Assembly (NCBI RefSeq): GCF_000717715.1
Contig: NZ_JOAI01000014.1
Coordinates: 62,001-126,000, forward strand
Length of the DNA: 64,000 nt
Direction of reading: 5' to 3'
From: Streptomyces sp. NRRL B-24484
GTDB taxonomy: Bacteria; Actinomycetota; Actinomycetes; Streptomycetales; Streptomycetaceae
Positions 28,466-38,638 of the stretch are shown one piece after another. Under the pieces are notes generated by a model. It was not told the DNA's origin. It was given only the letters and a program-made list of their open reading frames with translations, and made no database searches. A program made the translations under genes and the position numbers. Each line of letters begins with the position of its first letter. The stretch's first letter is position 1.

Positions 28466-29461
28466 TCAGTACCGGTAGGTGGCGGTGACGGCGCGGTGGT
28501 CGCTGCCGTCGGAGGGCAGCACCCGCGAGTCGGTCGGGGTCAGCTTGCCCTTGCTGAGGATCTGGTCGATCCGGGCCATCGGGAAGGCGGACGGCCAGGA
28601 GAAGCCGAAGCCGTCGCCGGCGGCGCCCTGCGCGGAGCGCATCTGCGAGGTGATCGGCGCCAGGCTGCGGTCGTTCATGGTGCCGTTGAGGTCGCCGAGG
28701 AGGATGACCTTCTTCAGCTGCTCGGCCTCGATGGCGTCGCCCAGCGCCTGCGCGCTGTGGTCGCGCCGGCCGGCCGTGAAGCCGCTCTCCGACTTGACCC
28801 GCACCGAGGGCAGGTGGGCGACGTACACGGCGAGCGGGCCCTGCGGCGTGGTGACCTCGGCCCGGAAGGCGCGGGTCCAGCCGATCTTGATGTCGACCTC
28901 GCGGACGTCGTCGATCGGGTAGGTCGACCAGAGGCCGACGGTGCCCCGCACGACGTGGTGCGGGTACCGGGCGGCCAGCCCCTCGGTGTAGACCGCGGCC
29001 GCGCTCGGCGCGATCTCCTCCAGGGCGACGATCTCGGCGCCGGAGCCGTTCAGCAGCTTCAGGGTGCCGGCGGTGTCGCTGTTGGCCGCGGCCACGTTGT
29101 GGGTGAGCACGGTGAAGTCGCCGCGGCCGCCGCCCTTGTCGGTCAGCAGTCCGCCGAACAGGTTCAGCCAGACGATCGCCGGCAGCAGCACCGCGGTCAG
29201 CGCGGTCGCCGAGCGGCGCCACAGGCCGACCGCGAGCAGCACCGGAACGGCCAGGCCCAGCCAGGGCAGGAAGGTCTCCAGCAGGCTGCCCAGGTTGCCC
29301 CAGCGGTTGGGGAGGGCCGCGTGGAAGGCCAGCAGCAGCGCGGTGAGGACGGCGAGGACGGCGGTGACCCACCCGCGGCGCGGGTCCAGCCAGCGGCGGC
29401 CGCCGGCCGGTGGGGCCGGTGCGCCGTCGGCTGCTGCCACTGCCTCGTCCGCCTGCACCAT
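28466..29461 (-). CDS. Membrane-anchored endonuclease/exonuclease/phosphatase-family protein
   Basis: 331 residues from ATG with GGAGGAGCGGGG upstream. Three hydrophobic helices (residues about 35-105) precede an EEP fold domain with LTHNVAAANSD, ALEEIAP (metal Glu), VILLGDLNGT (Asp/Asn catalytic), IDQIL and the final SDHRAV. Members cleave phosphodiesters or phosphoesters; the membrane anchor puts the active domain at the cell surface. Stands alone between intergenic gaps. Confidence 0.85.
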   Translation of the reverse strand: MVQADEAVAAADGAPAPPAGGRRWLDPRRGWVTAVLAVLTALLLAFHAALPNRWGNLGSLLETFLPWLGLAVPVLLAVGLWRRSATALTAVLLPAIVWLNLFGGLLTDKGGGRGDFTVLTHNVAAANSDTAGTLKLLNGSGAEIVALEEIAPSAAAVYTEGLAARYPHHVVRGTVGLWSTYPIDDVREVDIKIGWTRAFRAEVTTPQGPLAVYVAHLPSVRVKSESGFTAGRRDHSAQALGDAIEAEQLKKVILLGDLNGTMNDRSLAPITSQMRSAQGAAGDGFGFSWPSAFPMARIDQILSKGKLTPTDSRVLPSDGSDHRAVTATYRY

Positions 29462-29645
29462 GCGCCCCGCTCCTCCGCATCCGGCCGCTCGTCCGCCGGG
29501 ATGGTCCGTACCCGTTCCGGCCGTGCCGGGCCGGAGTGCGCGGAGGGTCGGTGGGACCCCCGGCACACGCCCGGTCGTATTCTCGGCTCAGCCTATGACG
29601 GCATGGACGCGCGAGTGCCACCGGAAGGTTGCGGCACGCCCCGGA

Positions 29646-30317
29646 TCAGCGGGAACGCCCTCCGGACGGCTGCGCGCCGACCCCGTTGAGGACGGCGTCG
29701 ACCATCTGCTCGGCGAGGTCCGGGTCGTCCAGCGGAGCCTCGTCCCAGAGCACCGAGCGCAGCAGGATCGGGCCGATGATGATCTCGCAGACCAGCTCGA
29801 CGTCGATGTCCGAACGGAGCACGCCCTCGTCGACGCCGCGGCGGACGATGGCGCGGGCCAGCTCGCGGCGGGGCTTGACCACCTGTTCCTGGTAGGCCTC
29901 GCGCAGCTCCGGCCAGGCGTTCATCTGGCTGAGGGCCGACTTGAGCATCCAGCGGGAGCGCTTGGCGAGGCCGCGCTTGCGCATGTAGTCGACCATGCGC
30001 ACGAGTTCCTCGCGGACGGTGCCGCCGCTGGGCTCGGGCAGCGGGGACTCCAGCCGGGCGACGACCTCGACCAGCAGGGCCTCCTTGTTGGGCCAGCGCC
30101 GGTAGATGGTGGCCTTGCCGACGCCCGCCGCGGCCGCGATCCGTTCGACGGACAGCTCGGAGAGGCTCTTGCCGGACTCCATCAGGTCCTCGACGGCGGC
30201 GAAGATCGCCTGCTCCGCGGCCTCGCTGCGCGGGCGGCCCCGGCGCGGGGCGCAGAGCTCCGCGGCGGGGCCGTCCTCGTCGGCGCCGCATGCCGAGACG
30301 GTCGGTTCGGTGTGCAT
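29646..30317 (-). CDS. TetR-family repressor of the adjacent exporter
   Basis: 223 residues from MHTEPTVSAC. After a Cys-containing N-terminal extension of about 25 residues comes the TetR helix-turn-helix, LSVERIAAAAGVGKATIYRRWPNKEAL, then an all-helical ligand-binding domain. It lies 23 bp downstream of the DHA2 exporter on the same strand, so transporter and regulator probably share one autoregulated transcript. A palindrome upstream of the exporter is the candidate operator. Confidence 0.88.
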   Translation of the reverse strand: MHTEPTVSACGADEDGPAAELCAPRRGRPRSEAAEQAIFAAVEDLMESGKSLSELSVERIAAAAGVGKATIYRRWPNKEALLVEVVARLESPLPEPSGGTVREELVRMVDYMRKRGLAKRSRWMLKSALSQMNAWPELREAYQEQVVKPRRELARAIVRRGVDEGVLRSDIDVELVCEIIIGPILLRSVLWDEAPLDDPDLAEQMVDAVLNGVGAQPSGGRSR

Positions 30318-30340
30318 GGCGCCATTCTCTCCTGACGTGC

Positions 30341-31939
30341 TCAGACCCTGGTCGGGCGCGGCTCGGTGTCGGCCGGGGAGCCGTCCGCGGCGGGGCCGGC
30401 GGCCGGCGCGGCGGGGGCCTTGCCGGGCAGCAGCACCAGGGCGAGCACCACGCCGAGGGCGGTGATGGCGGCGGAGAGGCCTGCGACCACGTGCATGGCG
30501 TGCACGAAGGCGTCCTCGGCGGGGGCGACCAGGCCGGGCATCCGGGCGCGGTCGGCGACCGCGAGGGTGGCCTCCAGGGACTCGCCGGCCTTGTCGCGGA
30601 TGCCGGCGGGCAGCTTGTCGAGGTGCTCGCTCATGCCGTCGCGGTACACGGTGGACAGCACCGCGCCGAGCACGGCGACGCCGAGCGAGCCGCCGACCTG
30701 GCGGAAGGTGTTGTTGATGGCGGAGCCGGCGCCGGCCTTCTCGCGGGGCAGCGAGCCCATGATGGCGACGGTGACCGGGGGCATGACGTGGGCCATGCCG
30801 GCGCCCATCACGAAGCCGATGACGATCAGGACCCAGATCGGCGTCGTGGTGCCGAGCAGCAGGTAGCCGAGGAAGCCGACCACGATCAGGGCCATGCCGC
30901 CGGCGCAGGTGGCGCGGACGCCGAAGCGGTCGACGACGAGGCGGGCGCGCGGGGCGAATGCCATCTGGGCGGCGGCCAGCGGGAGCATCAGCATGCCGGA
31001 CTGCAGGGCGCTGTAGCCGCGGACGCTCTGGGTGTAGAAGACGCCGAAGAAGGAGACGCCCATCAGCGCGAAGAAGACCACGCCGATGACGACGACCGAG
31101 GCGGAGAACACCCGGTTGCGGAACCAGGTGACGTCGAGTGCGGGGTGCGCGGTGCGCCGCTCGAAGAGGACGAAGGCGGCGAGCGCGACCACGCCGACGA
31201 GGATCGGCACCCAGGCGCCGGGGGCGGTGAAGTCGGCGAGCTCGCCGCCCTTGATGATGCCGTAGATCAGCGCGACCAGGCCGATGACGGAGAGCACCAC
31301 GCCGATCGGGTCGAGCTTGCCGGGCCTGGGGTCCTTCGAGTTCGGCACCAGGACGGACATGGCGACCAGGGCGAGGACCACGATCGGGACGTTGACCAGG
31401 AAGACCGAGCCCCACCAGAAGTGCTCGATCAGCAGGCCGCCGGTGATCGGGCCGATGGCGATGGCGAGGCCGACCGCGCCGGCCCAGATGCCGATCGCCT
31501 TCGGCTGCTCCTTGCGGTCGAAGACGTTCATGATGATCGCGAGGGTGGCGGGCATCACGAAGGCGCCGCCGAGGCCCATGACCGCGCGGAAGGCGATGAG
31601 CTGGCCGGGGCTGTCGGCGATCGCGGAGAGCAGCGAGCCGAGGCCGAAGACGGCCATGCCGGCGAGCAGGGACCACTTGCGGCCGAGCCGGTCACCGAGC
31701 AGGCCCGCGGTGAAGAGCAGGCCGGCGAAGACCAGGGTGTAGGAGTTGATCGCCCACTCGAGGTCGCTCTGGCTGGCGCCGAGGCCGGTGGGGGCGGGCT
31801 GGGCGATCGTCTTCATCGCCACGTTGAGGATCGAGTTGTCGAGGACGACGACGAGCAGGGCAAGGATCAGCGTGCCCAGGATGGCCCAGCGTCGACGGTG
31901 GACGGCTTCGGACGTGTGCGGTGGCGCAGCGATGGTCAT
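30341..31939 (-). CDS. DHA2-family MFS drug exporter (14 helices)
   Basis: 532 residues from [11 protein letters not shown], with GGGGAA upstream. QacA/EmrB-type features: [27 protein letters not shown] in helix 1, [11 protein letters not shown] (motif A), and about 14 membrane segments. Proton-driven export of small lipophilic or cationic compounds; substrate not deducible. Operon with the downstream TetR gene. Confidence 0.92.
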   Translation of the reverse strand: MTIAAPPHTSEAVHRRRWAILGTLILALLVVVLDNSILNVAMKTIAQPAPTGLGASQSDLEWAINSYTLVFAGLLFTAGLLGDRLGRKWSLLAGMAVFGLGSLLSAIADSPGQLIAFRAVMGLGGAFVMPATLAIIMNVFDRKEQPKAIGIWAGAVGLAIAIGPITGGLLIEHFWWGSVFLVNVPIVVLALVAMSVLVPNSKDPRPGKLDPIGVVLSVIGLVALIYGIIKGGELADFTAPGAWVPILVGVVALAAFVLFERRTAHPALDVTWFRNRVFSASVVVIGVVFFALMGVSFFGVFYTQSVRGYSALQSGMLMLPLAAAQMAFAPRARLVVDRFGVRATCAGGMALIVVGFLGYLLLGTTTPIWVLIVIGFVMGAGMAHVMPPVTVAIMGSLPREKAGAGSAINNTFRQVGGSLGVAVLGAVLSTVYRDGMSEHLDKLPAGIRDKAGESLEATLAVADRARMPGLVAPAEDAFVHAMHVVAGLSAAITALGVVLALVLLPGKAPAAPAAGPAADGSPADTEPRPTRV

Positions 31940-32033
31940 GGTGTGGATTCCCCGTCCGTACGAAAAAGACCTGTGCGGACTTACGAGTCGATGGCGTCTC
32001 GTAACCCGTTCGGCTCAAGCCTAGCCCGTTTTT

Positions 32034-32056
32034 CGATACGAGACGGACCCGTATCG
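32034..32056. promoter_or_regulatory. Operator-like palindrome between exporter and panB
   Basis: CGATACG (32034-32040) and CGTATCG (32050-32056), 9 bp apart, with a related GTCTCGTAAC half-site nearby. Located 95-117 bp upstream of the DHA2 exporter start, a fitting binding site for its TetR. Confidence 0.45.
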
Positions 32057-32216
32057 CAAAGTCTGGGTAAAGGGTTCCGGGCCGGGCGGCGGACGGAGGG
32101 TGACGGACGGCCCGTGCCCCGGGTCTTTGCGGCGGGCGGGCGGCGTGCAAGCATGGGAGCAGATCCGGGGACGCCGTACGGCGCCACGAGACGACAACCC
32201 TTCAGGAGCCTGTTCG

Positions 32217-33083
32217 ATGAACGCTTCTCCGCTTCAGCCTGCCCCGTCGCAGGAAGGCACCGTGCTCTACGGCGGCATCACCAACCGGCGCGTGACCGTG
32301 CGCGACCTCGCCAGGGCCAAGCAGCACGGCGAGCGCTGGGCGATGCTGACCGCCTACGACGCGCTGACCGCCGGTGTCTTCGACGAGGCGGGCATCCCGG
32401 TGCTGCTCGTCGGCGACTCGGCCGGCAACTGCCACCTCGGCTACGAGAACACCGTCCCGGTGACCATGGACCAGATGGTGATGCTCTCCGCGGCCGTCGT
32501 CCGCGGCACCAAGCGGGCCCTCGTCGTCGGTGACATGCCCTTCGGTTCGTACCAGGAGTCGCCGGCCCAGGCGATGCACAACGCCGCCCGCCTGATGAAG
32601 GAGGCCGGCGTCGGCGCGGTGAAGCTGGAGGGCGGCGAGCGCAGCGCCCGTTCGATCGAGCTGCTGGTCGAGGCCGGCATCCCGGTGATGGCGCACATCG
32701 GCCTCACCCCGCAGTCCGTGCACGCCTTCGGCGGCTACCCCGTCCAGGGCCGCGGCGACGAGGCGGCCCACCGGCTGCTGCGCGACGCCAAGGCCGTGCA
32801 GCAGGCCGGCGCCTTCTCCGTGGTGCTGGAGGCGGTGCCCGCCGAGCTCGCCGCCCAGGTCACCGAGCAGCTGGCGATCCCGACCGTCGGCATCGGCGCC
32901 GGTGTGGGTACCGACGCCCAGGTGCTGGTCTGGACGGACATGGCCGGCATGACGGCCGGCCGGGTGCCGAAGTTCGTCAAGCAGTACGCGAACCTGCGGG
33001 CCGTCCTCGGCGACGCCGCCCGGGAGTTCGCGGCCGAGGTCGGCGCGGGCACCTTCCCGGCGCCCGAGCACAGCTTCAGCTGA
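32217..33083 (+). CDS. panB: 3-methyl-2-oxobutanoate hydroxymethyltransferase
   Basis: 288 residues from ATG with CAGGAG ten bases upstream. KPHMT features: [41 protein letters not shown] and TVGIGAG. It condenses methylenetetrahydrofolate with alpha-ketoisovalerate to ketopantoate, the first committed step to pantothenate and CoA. Monocistronic here, ending at a hairpin. Confidence 0.96.
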   Translation: MNASPLQPAPSQEGTVLYGGITNRRVTVRDLARAKQHGERWAMLTAYDALTAGVFDEAGIPVLLVGDSAGNCHLGYENTVPVTMDQMVMLSAAVVRGTKRALVVGDMPFGSYQESPAQAMHNAARLMKEAGVGAVKLEGGERSARSIELLVEAGIPVMAHIGLTPQSVHAFGGYPVQGRGDEAAHRLLRDAKAVQQAGAFSVVLEAVPAELAAQVTEQLAIPTVGIGAGVGTDAQVLVWTDMAGMTAGRVPKFVKQYANLRAVLGDAAREFAAEVGAGTFPAPEHSFS

Positions 33084-33114
33084 CCCCGGACGGCCACCGG
33101 CCGGCCCGGCAGCA

Positions 33115-33145
33115 CGGCGCACCCGCCCCCGCGGCGGGTGCGCCG
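33115..33145 (+). terminator. Hairpin after panB
   Basis: 13-bp perfect stem CGGCGCACCCGCC/GGCGGGTGCGCCG, 5-nt loop, 31 nt after the panB stop. Confidence 0.65.
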
Positions 33146-33265
33146 TCGGCGTTCCGGGCGCCGGCGGCGGCGTGCAGGCGGCGTGACAGCGGCCGGCGCC
33201 CGGCCGCCCGGCGCTGACAGCCGGACGACAGAGCGGCGACAGCAGGCCCGGGCAGCCTGTGGGAC

Positions 33266-34276
33266 ATGACACCGATCGCCACCGCCCCGAACGACCGGGG
33301 GCCCCGCAACCACGCCGTGGAGGTCCGCGGCATCGTCAAGACCTTCGGCGCCACCCGCGCGCTCGACGGCGTCGACCTGACCGTCCGCGAGGGCACCGTG
33401 CTCGGCCTGCTCGGCCCGAACGGCGCCGGCAAGACCACCCTGGTGCGGATCCTCTCCACCCTGGTCAAGCCCGACGCCGGCACCGCCTTCGTCGGCGGCT
33501 ACGACGTGCTGCGCCAGCCGAAGCAGCTGCGCCGCACCATCGGCCTCACCGGCCAGTACGCCTCGGTGGACGAGCTGCTCTCCGGCTACGAGAACCTCTA
33601 CCTGATCGGCCGGCTGCTCGACCTCTCGGCCAAGGAGTCCAAGACCCGCGCCGCCGAGCTGCTGGAGCGCTTCTCGCTCACCGAGGCGGCCAAGCGGCCC
33701 GCCAAGACCTACTCCGGCGGCATGCGCCGCCGCCTCGACCTCGCCGCCTCGATGATCGGCCGGCCGAAGGTGCTCTACCTGGACGAGCCCACCACCGGCC
33801 TCGACCCGCGCACCCGCAACGAGGTCTGGGACGAGGTCCAGCGGATGGTCGCCGAGGGCTCCACCGTGCTGCTGACCACCCAGTACATGGAGGAGGCCGA
33901 GCAGCTCGCCCACGAGCTCACCGTGATCGACCGCGGCCGGGTGATCGCCGCCGGCGGCATCGAGGAGCTCAAGACCCAGGTCGGCGGCCAGACCCTGCAG
34001 GTCCGCCCGCTGCACCCGGCCGAGCTGCCCGAGATGGCCCGCTGCCTGCACGAGGCCGGCGTCGCCGCCACCTTCTCCGCCGACACCGGGCTGCTCTCCG
34101 TGCAGCTCACCGGCGAGGACCAGCTCACCGCCGTCGTCGGCGTCCTCGGCACCCGCGGCTTCGGCATCGCGGGCATCGACACCAAGCTCCCCAGCCTCGA
34201 CGAGGTCTTCCTCGCCATCACCGGCAAGCCGTCCGCCTCCGCCGCCCCGATCCTCGACAAGGAGCCCGTGGCATGA
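33266..34276 (+). CDS. DrrA-like ABC exporter ATP-binding subunit
   Basis: 336 residues. Walker A GPNGAGKTT, Q-loop region TGQYASVDE, signature YSGGMRRRLDLA, Walker B VLYLDEPTTGLD and the DrrA-type C-terminal regulatory tail. Powers export of hydrophobic compounds (family includes daunorubicin resistance pumps). Ends in an ATGA overlap with the permease gene, so the two are co-translated. Confidence 0.93.
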   Translation: MTPIATAPNDRGPRNHAVEVRGIVKTFGATRALDGVDLTVREGTVLGLLGPNGAGKTTLVRILSTLVKPDAGTAFVGGYDVLRQPKQLRRTIGLTGQYASVDELLSGYENLYLIGRLLDLSAKESKTRAAELLERFSLTEAAKRPAKTYSGGMRRRLDLAASMIGRPKVLYLDEPTTGLDPRTRNEVWDEVQRMVAEGSTVLLTTQYMEEAEQLAHELTVIDRGRVIAAGGIEELKTQVGGQTLQVRPLHPAELPEMARCLHEAGVAATFSADTGLLSVQLTGEDQLTAVVGVLGTRGFGIAGIDTKLPSLDEVFLAITGKPSASAAPILDKEPVA

Positions 34277-35088
34277 CCGCCGCCACCCTCGCCCCCGCCA
34301 CCGCCCACGCGGACGACCCGCGGATCGGCCTCGCCGGACACCTGCGCCACGTCGGCGCGCTGACCCGCCGCAACCTGATGCGGATCAAGGCCGACCCGGA
34401 GTCGATGCTCGACGCGCTGCTGATCCCGATCATCTTCACCGTGCTGTTCGTCTACGTCTTCGGCGGCGCGGTCTCCGGCAGCCAGCACGACTACATCCAG
34501 TACATGATCCCGGGCCTGCTCGGCACCACCGGCCTCAACCTGGCGATGGCCGTCGGCACAGGCCTCAACAGCGACTTCCAGACCGGCGTGATGGACCGCT
34601 TCCGGACCCTGCCGATCGGCCGGGCCTCGGTGCTGCTCTCCAAGATCGTCGCGGAGACCTGCCGCGGCCTGGTCTCCTTCACCATCCTCATCGCCTTCTC
34701 GATGATCCTCGGACTGGAGATCAAGACCGGCTTCCTGCAGCTGCTCGCCGCGGTCGGCCTGTCCCTGCTGTTCGGCATGTCGATCATCTGGATCTCGATG
34801 CTGCTCGGCATGTCGCTGCGCAGCGCCCAGGCCGTGCAGGGCGTCAGCATGCTGGTCATGATGCCGCTGCAGTTCGGCAGCTCGATCTTCGCGCCGACCA
34901 GCACCATGCCGGGCTGGCTGCAGGCCTTCACCGAGTACAACCCGCTGTCCGCACTGGCCGACGCCTGCCGCAACCTGATCAACGGCGGCCCGCTCACCCA
35001 CTCGGTGACGATCGTGGTCGTCTGGTCGGTGGCGATCACCGCCGTCACCGCGCCGATGGCCGTGGCCCGCTTCCGCAAGCGGACCTGA
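34273..35088 (+). CDS. DrrB-like ABC-2 transporter permease
   Basis: 271 residues from the ATG that overlaps the upstream stop by 4 bp; GGAG lies eight bases before it. Six membrane segments and the ABC-2 motif MPLQFGSSIFAPTSTMPGWLQAFTEYNPLS near the C-terminus. Forms the membrane channel for the ATPase encoded just upstream. Substrate unknown. Confidence 0.92.
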   Translation: MTAATLAPATAHADDPRIGLAGHLRHVGALTRRNLMRIKADPESMLDALLIPIIFTVLFVYVFGGAVSGSQHDYIQYMIPGLLGTTGLNLAMAVGTGLNSDFQTGVMDRFRTLPIGRASVLLSKIVAETCRGLVSFTILIAFSMILGLEIKTGFLQLLAAVGLSLLFGMSIIWISMLLGMSLRSAQAVQGVSMLVMMPLQFGSSIFAPTSTMPGWLQAFTEYNPLSALADACRNLINGGPLTHSVTIVVVWSVAITAVTAPMAVARFRKRT

Positions 35089-35110
35089 CGGCACGGATCC
35101 CGACGCGGCG

Positions 35111-38100
35111 TCAGAGGGCGCCGGGGTCGTCCATCAGGGCGGCCGCCTCCGAGAGGGTGAGGCGGCCGCCCTCGGCGTGCCCGGCCGCGTACGAGTCCTC
35201 GCCGAGCAGGCCGGTCAGCACCTGCGCCATCCGGTCGCGCTCCCGGCGCTCCATGTACGAGCCGCGGCTGCCGTGCAGGGCGTCGTGGGCGCCGAGCAGC
35301 ACGGCCGCCCGGCGGGCCGCCGGCCGCGGGTCCTCCTGCTGCTCGGCGAGGGCCAGCACGATGCCGGTGGCCGGCAGCATCAGCATCACGGCCATGTGCT
35401 CGGCGAAGGCGGTCGCCCCGCCGGGCACGCGCTTCATCTCCCGGCGGCCCCCGGCGAGCAGTTCCAGGCCGCGCACCGGGTCGCCGGCCCGCGCGGTGAC
35501 CCAGCCGCGGATGCAGCCGACGATGCCGTCGAACACGCCGGGCACGATCGGCCCGAACGCCTGGTTGTTCATCACCAGCCGGTCGAGCTCGGCCAGCGCC
35601 GGGGCGTACTCCCCGCGCTGGGTGTGGATGTTGCAGAGCACCAGCCGTCCGTAGAGCATCGTGCCGTCGGCCGCGTGGTTGGCGGCCCGGACGGACTCCA
35701 GCGCCTCGCGGATCCGCCGCTCGCCCTCGGCGGCGTCGAACTCGATGAGCGCCTCGCCGAGCCGGACCTCCAGCAGCGGCACCTCCTGCCAGGCCCCGAG
35801 TTCGGTGGCGATCTCGATGGACTGCCGGTAGGCCTCCGCCGCCCGCCGGCCGTCGCCCTGCTTGGCGGCGTTCTCGGCCTGGGCGGAGAGCGCCTCCGAC
35901 ATGCCCCAGCGGTTGCCGAGCCGGGTGAAGATCTCCAGCGCCTCGGCGCTGTCGGCGACGGCCTGGCCGAGGCCGCCCACCCAGTCGTTGAGCAGCCGGG
36001 CGCGCAGCTGCAGGGCGAAGGCGAGGTCCAGCGGGCGGCCGTACCGGCGGCAGCCCTCGACGGCGGTGTCCATCGTCTCGCGCATCCGGTCCAGCTCGCC
36101 GGAGAGGAAGACCGCGAACACCCGCAGCAGCGCCGGGAACCGGTAGGACTGCGGCAGGTCCGGGGTGTAGGTGGCCAGCACCCGGGTGGCCAGCTCGATC
36201 GCGGCCGGATCGCCGATCGCCGCCATGTTGCCGGTGAACTGGTCGATCAGGCGGTGCAGTTGGACCTGCCGGCGGGCCTCGTCCAGCATCTCCTGCGGCA
36301 GCGGCGGCGGCGCGTCCAGCGGGCCGGTCTCCAGCGGCACCGGCGGCGGCGCGTCCTCGGCGAACGCGTCGGGGGCGAAGGCGCAGACCGCGTCGTACCA
36401 CTCGCGGGCCTCCCGCCGGTTGTCGCGCAGCGACCAGAACCAGCTCATGCCGAGCACCAGGACGAGCGACTCCTGCTCGTCCCGGAGCTCGACGGCGGTG
36501 CGCAGCGCGGCCCGGATGTTCTCCTGCTCGCCGTCGAGCTGGGCGAGGCGCTCGACCTGCTCGTGGCCGTGCATGTGGAAGTCGGCGATCCGGACGAGTT
36601 CGCGGTAGTGGCGGACGTGGCGCAGCGCGGCGCCGTCGCCGCCGGACGCGGCGAGCTTCTCGGCGGCGTACTCGTGGATGGTCTCCAGCATCCCGTAGCG
36701 CGGGCCGTTCTCCAGGTCGGCGACGACCAGGGACTTGTCCACCAGGGAGAGCAGCAGGTCGGCGACGTCCTCGCCGCGCACCTGGCTGCCGTCGGCGACG
36801 ACCTGTTCGGCGTCCTCCAGAGTGCAGCCGCCGGCGAAGACGGAGAGCCGGCGGAGCACCGCGCGTTCGCGTTCGCCGAGCAGGTCCCAGCTCCAGTCGA
36901 CGACGGCGCGCAGGGTCTGCTGACGGGGCAGCAGGGTGCGGGAGCCGGCGGTGAGCAGGGCGAACCGGCCGTCGAGGCGGTCGGCGAGCTGGCGCGGGGT
37001 CAGGCCGCGCAGCCGGGCGGCGGCGAGCTCGATGGCGAGCGGCAGGCCGTCCAGCCGGCGGCAGATCTCCGCGCAGGCCTCCGGGTCCTCGGCGGGGTCG
37101 AAGCCTGGCCGGGCGGCGGCGCCGCGTTCGGCGAGCAGCCGCAGCGCGGCCGGGTCGGGCAGCGGTTCGACCGGCAGCACCGCCTCGCCGGGGACGCCGA
37201 GCGGCTCCCGGCTGGTGGCGAGGACGGTGAGCTCGGGGCATTCGGCGAGCAGCCGGTCGGCGAGGTCGGCGGCAGCCTGCACCAGGTGCTCGCAGTTGTC
37301 GAGGACGAGCAGCATCCGGCGCGGGCTGCAGTGCTCGACGAGCCGCCGGACGGGGTCGCTGCGGCGGGCGTCCATCACCTCGGCGACGGCGCCGCCGGTG
37401 TGCAGCACCGTCTCGCGCAGGCCGAGCGCGGCGGCGACGGCGCCGGGGACGGCCAGCGGGTCCTCCAGCGGGGCGAGCTCGACCATCCAGACGCCGTCCG
37501 GCCAGGAGTCGCCGTGCTGGGCGGCGCGGCCGGCCTCCACCGAGAGCCGGGTCTTGCCGGAGCCGCCGGGGCCGGTGAGCGTGGTGAGCCGGCCCACAGT
37601 CAGGGCCCGGCCGAGGGCGGTGAGGTCGCCGTCGCGGCCGACGAAGCTGGTGAGCCGGGGGCGGAGGTTGCCGCCCGGGGCGGTCCGGACCGCCGGTACG
37701 GCGGCGGGTGCGGGCTGGGCCGGTACGGCGGCGGGTGCCGGCGGGGCCGGTGCGGCGGCGGGTGGGGGTGCCAGCAGGTCGGCGTGCAGGGCGCGCAGCT
37801 CGGGGCCGGGGTCGGTGCCGAGCCGGTCGGCCAGGACGCGGCGGGTGTCCTCGTAGCGCTGCAGGGCCTCGGCGGTGCGGCCCTCGGCCCGCAGCGCGCG
37901 GATCGCCAGCGCGTGCAGCTGCTCGTCGAGCGGGTGCAGTTCGCAGAGTTCGGCGAGTTCGGCGGTGAGGTCGGCGGTGTTGCCGAGGGCGAGGTCGGCG
38001 GTGATCCGGTGCCGGCGGGCCTCCTCGCGCCGGGCCTCCAGCCGGACGGCGGGCCCGGCCCGGTCGGGCAGGTCGGCGAGGGCCGGGCCGCGCCACAGGG

Positions 38101-38473
38101 CGAGGGCGCGGTGCAGCCGGTCGGCGGCCTCCTGGTGGTCGCCGGCGACGAGCGCCCGGCGGCCGTCGGCGGCGAGCCGCAGGAAGTCGTCGGCGTCGGT
38201 GCGGCCGGTCAGCCAGTAGCCGGCCGGCCCGGAGCCGATCTCCTCCCGGCCGATGGTGCGGCGCAGCCGGCCGACCAGGGTCTGCAGGGCGGCGGAGGAG
38301 TCCTGCGGCGGATCGTCGCCCCACACCTCGTCCACCAGCAGGTCGGCCGGGACGGGCCGGCCCTGGCGCAGGGCGAGCGCGGCCAGCAGGGCGCGCAACC
38401 GGGCGCCGCCGAGCGGTACCGGGGTGCCGTCGTCGTGGTGGGCGGTGGTGGTGCCGAGGATGCCGTAGTGCAC
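35111..38473 (-). CDS. SARP/AfsR-type regulator with NB-ARC ATPase and TPR region
   Basis: 1,120 residues from GTG (VHYGILGTTTAH). N-terminal OmpR-type winged helix (LRALLAALALRQG...) and bacterial transcriptional activator (BTAD) domain to about 245; Ala/Pro linker; STAND/NB-ARC ATPase with Walker A TGPGGSGKTRL (about 300) and LLVLDNCEHL Walker B; long helical repeat C-terminus. Such proteins integrate signals to activate secondary metabolism or morphological genes. The start has no clear Shine-Dalgarno site. It converges on the ABC operon (22 bp) and diverges from the site-2-protease gene. Confidence 0.88.
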   Translation of the reverse strand: MHYGILGTTTAHHDDGTPVPLGGARLRALLAALALRQGRPVPADLLVDEVWGDDPPQDSSAALQTLVGRLRRTIGREEIGSGPAGYWLTGRTDADDFLRLAADGRRALVAGDHQEAADRLHRALALWRGPALADLPDRAGPAVRLEARREEARRHRITADLALGNTADLTAELAELCELHPLDEQLHALAIRALRAEGRTAEALQRYEDTRRVLADRLGTDPGPELRALHADLLAPPPAAAPAPPAPAAVPAQPAPAAVPAVRTAPGGNLRPRLTSFVGRDGDLTALGRALTVGRLTTLTGPGGSGKTRLSVEAGRAAQHGDSWPDGVWMVELAPLEDPLAVPGAVAAALGLRETVLHTGGAVAEVMDARRSDPVRRLVEHCSPRRMLLVLDNCEHLVQAAADLADRLLAECPELTVLATSREPLGVPGEAVLPVEPLPDPAALRLLAERGAAARPGFDPAEDPEACAEICRRLDGLPLAIELAAARLRGLTPRQLADRLDGRFALLTAGSRTLLPRQQTLRAVVDWSWDLLGERERAVLRRLSVFAGGCTLEDAEQVVADGSQVRGEDVADLLLSLVDKSLVVADLENGPRYGMLETIHEYAAEKLAASGGDGAALRHVRHYRELVRIADFHMHGHEQVERLAQLDGEQENIRAALRTAVELRDEQESLVLVLGMSWFWSLRDNRREAREWYDAVCAFAPDAFAEDAPPPVPLETGPLDAPPPLPQEMLDEARRQVQLHRLIDQFTGNMAAIGDPAAIELATRVLATYTPDLPQSYRFPALLRVFAVFLSGELDRMRETMDTAVEGCRRYGRPLDLAFALQLRARLLNDWVGGLGQAVADSAEALEIFTRLGNRWGMSEALSAQAENAAKQGDGRRAAEAYRQSIEIATELGAWQEVPLLEVRLGEALIEFDAAEGERRIREALESVRAANHAADGTMLYGRLVLCNIHTQRGEYAPALAELDRLVMNNQAFGPIVPGVFDGIVGCIRGWVTARAGDPVRGLELLAGGRREMKRVPGGATAFAEHMAVMLMLPATGIVLALAEQQEDPRPAARRAAVLLGAHDALHGSRGSYMERRERDRMAQVLTGLLGEDSYAAGHAEGGRLTLSEAAALMDDPGAL

Positions 38474-38638
38474 GGGCCCATTCTGGTCGACGGGCAGCGT
38501 GGCGGGCGCACGGATATTCGCACCGGTGGAACCGTGGGCCGGTGCGGTGCGTTCTTCCGTGACGGCTTGTCGCGGTCGCGAGCCGCGCGGCATGATCGTC
38601 CCCTGCCCGCCCCCGGCCATCCACGGAGCATTCGCACC

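Noticed and set aside
35177..38600. Long plus-strand frame reaching the M50 protease from within the SARP region
   Set aside because: The only recognisable protein in that frame starts at 38639 with its own ribosome site; the rest mirrors the SARP gene.
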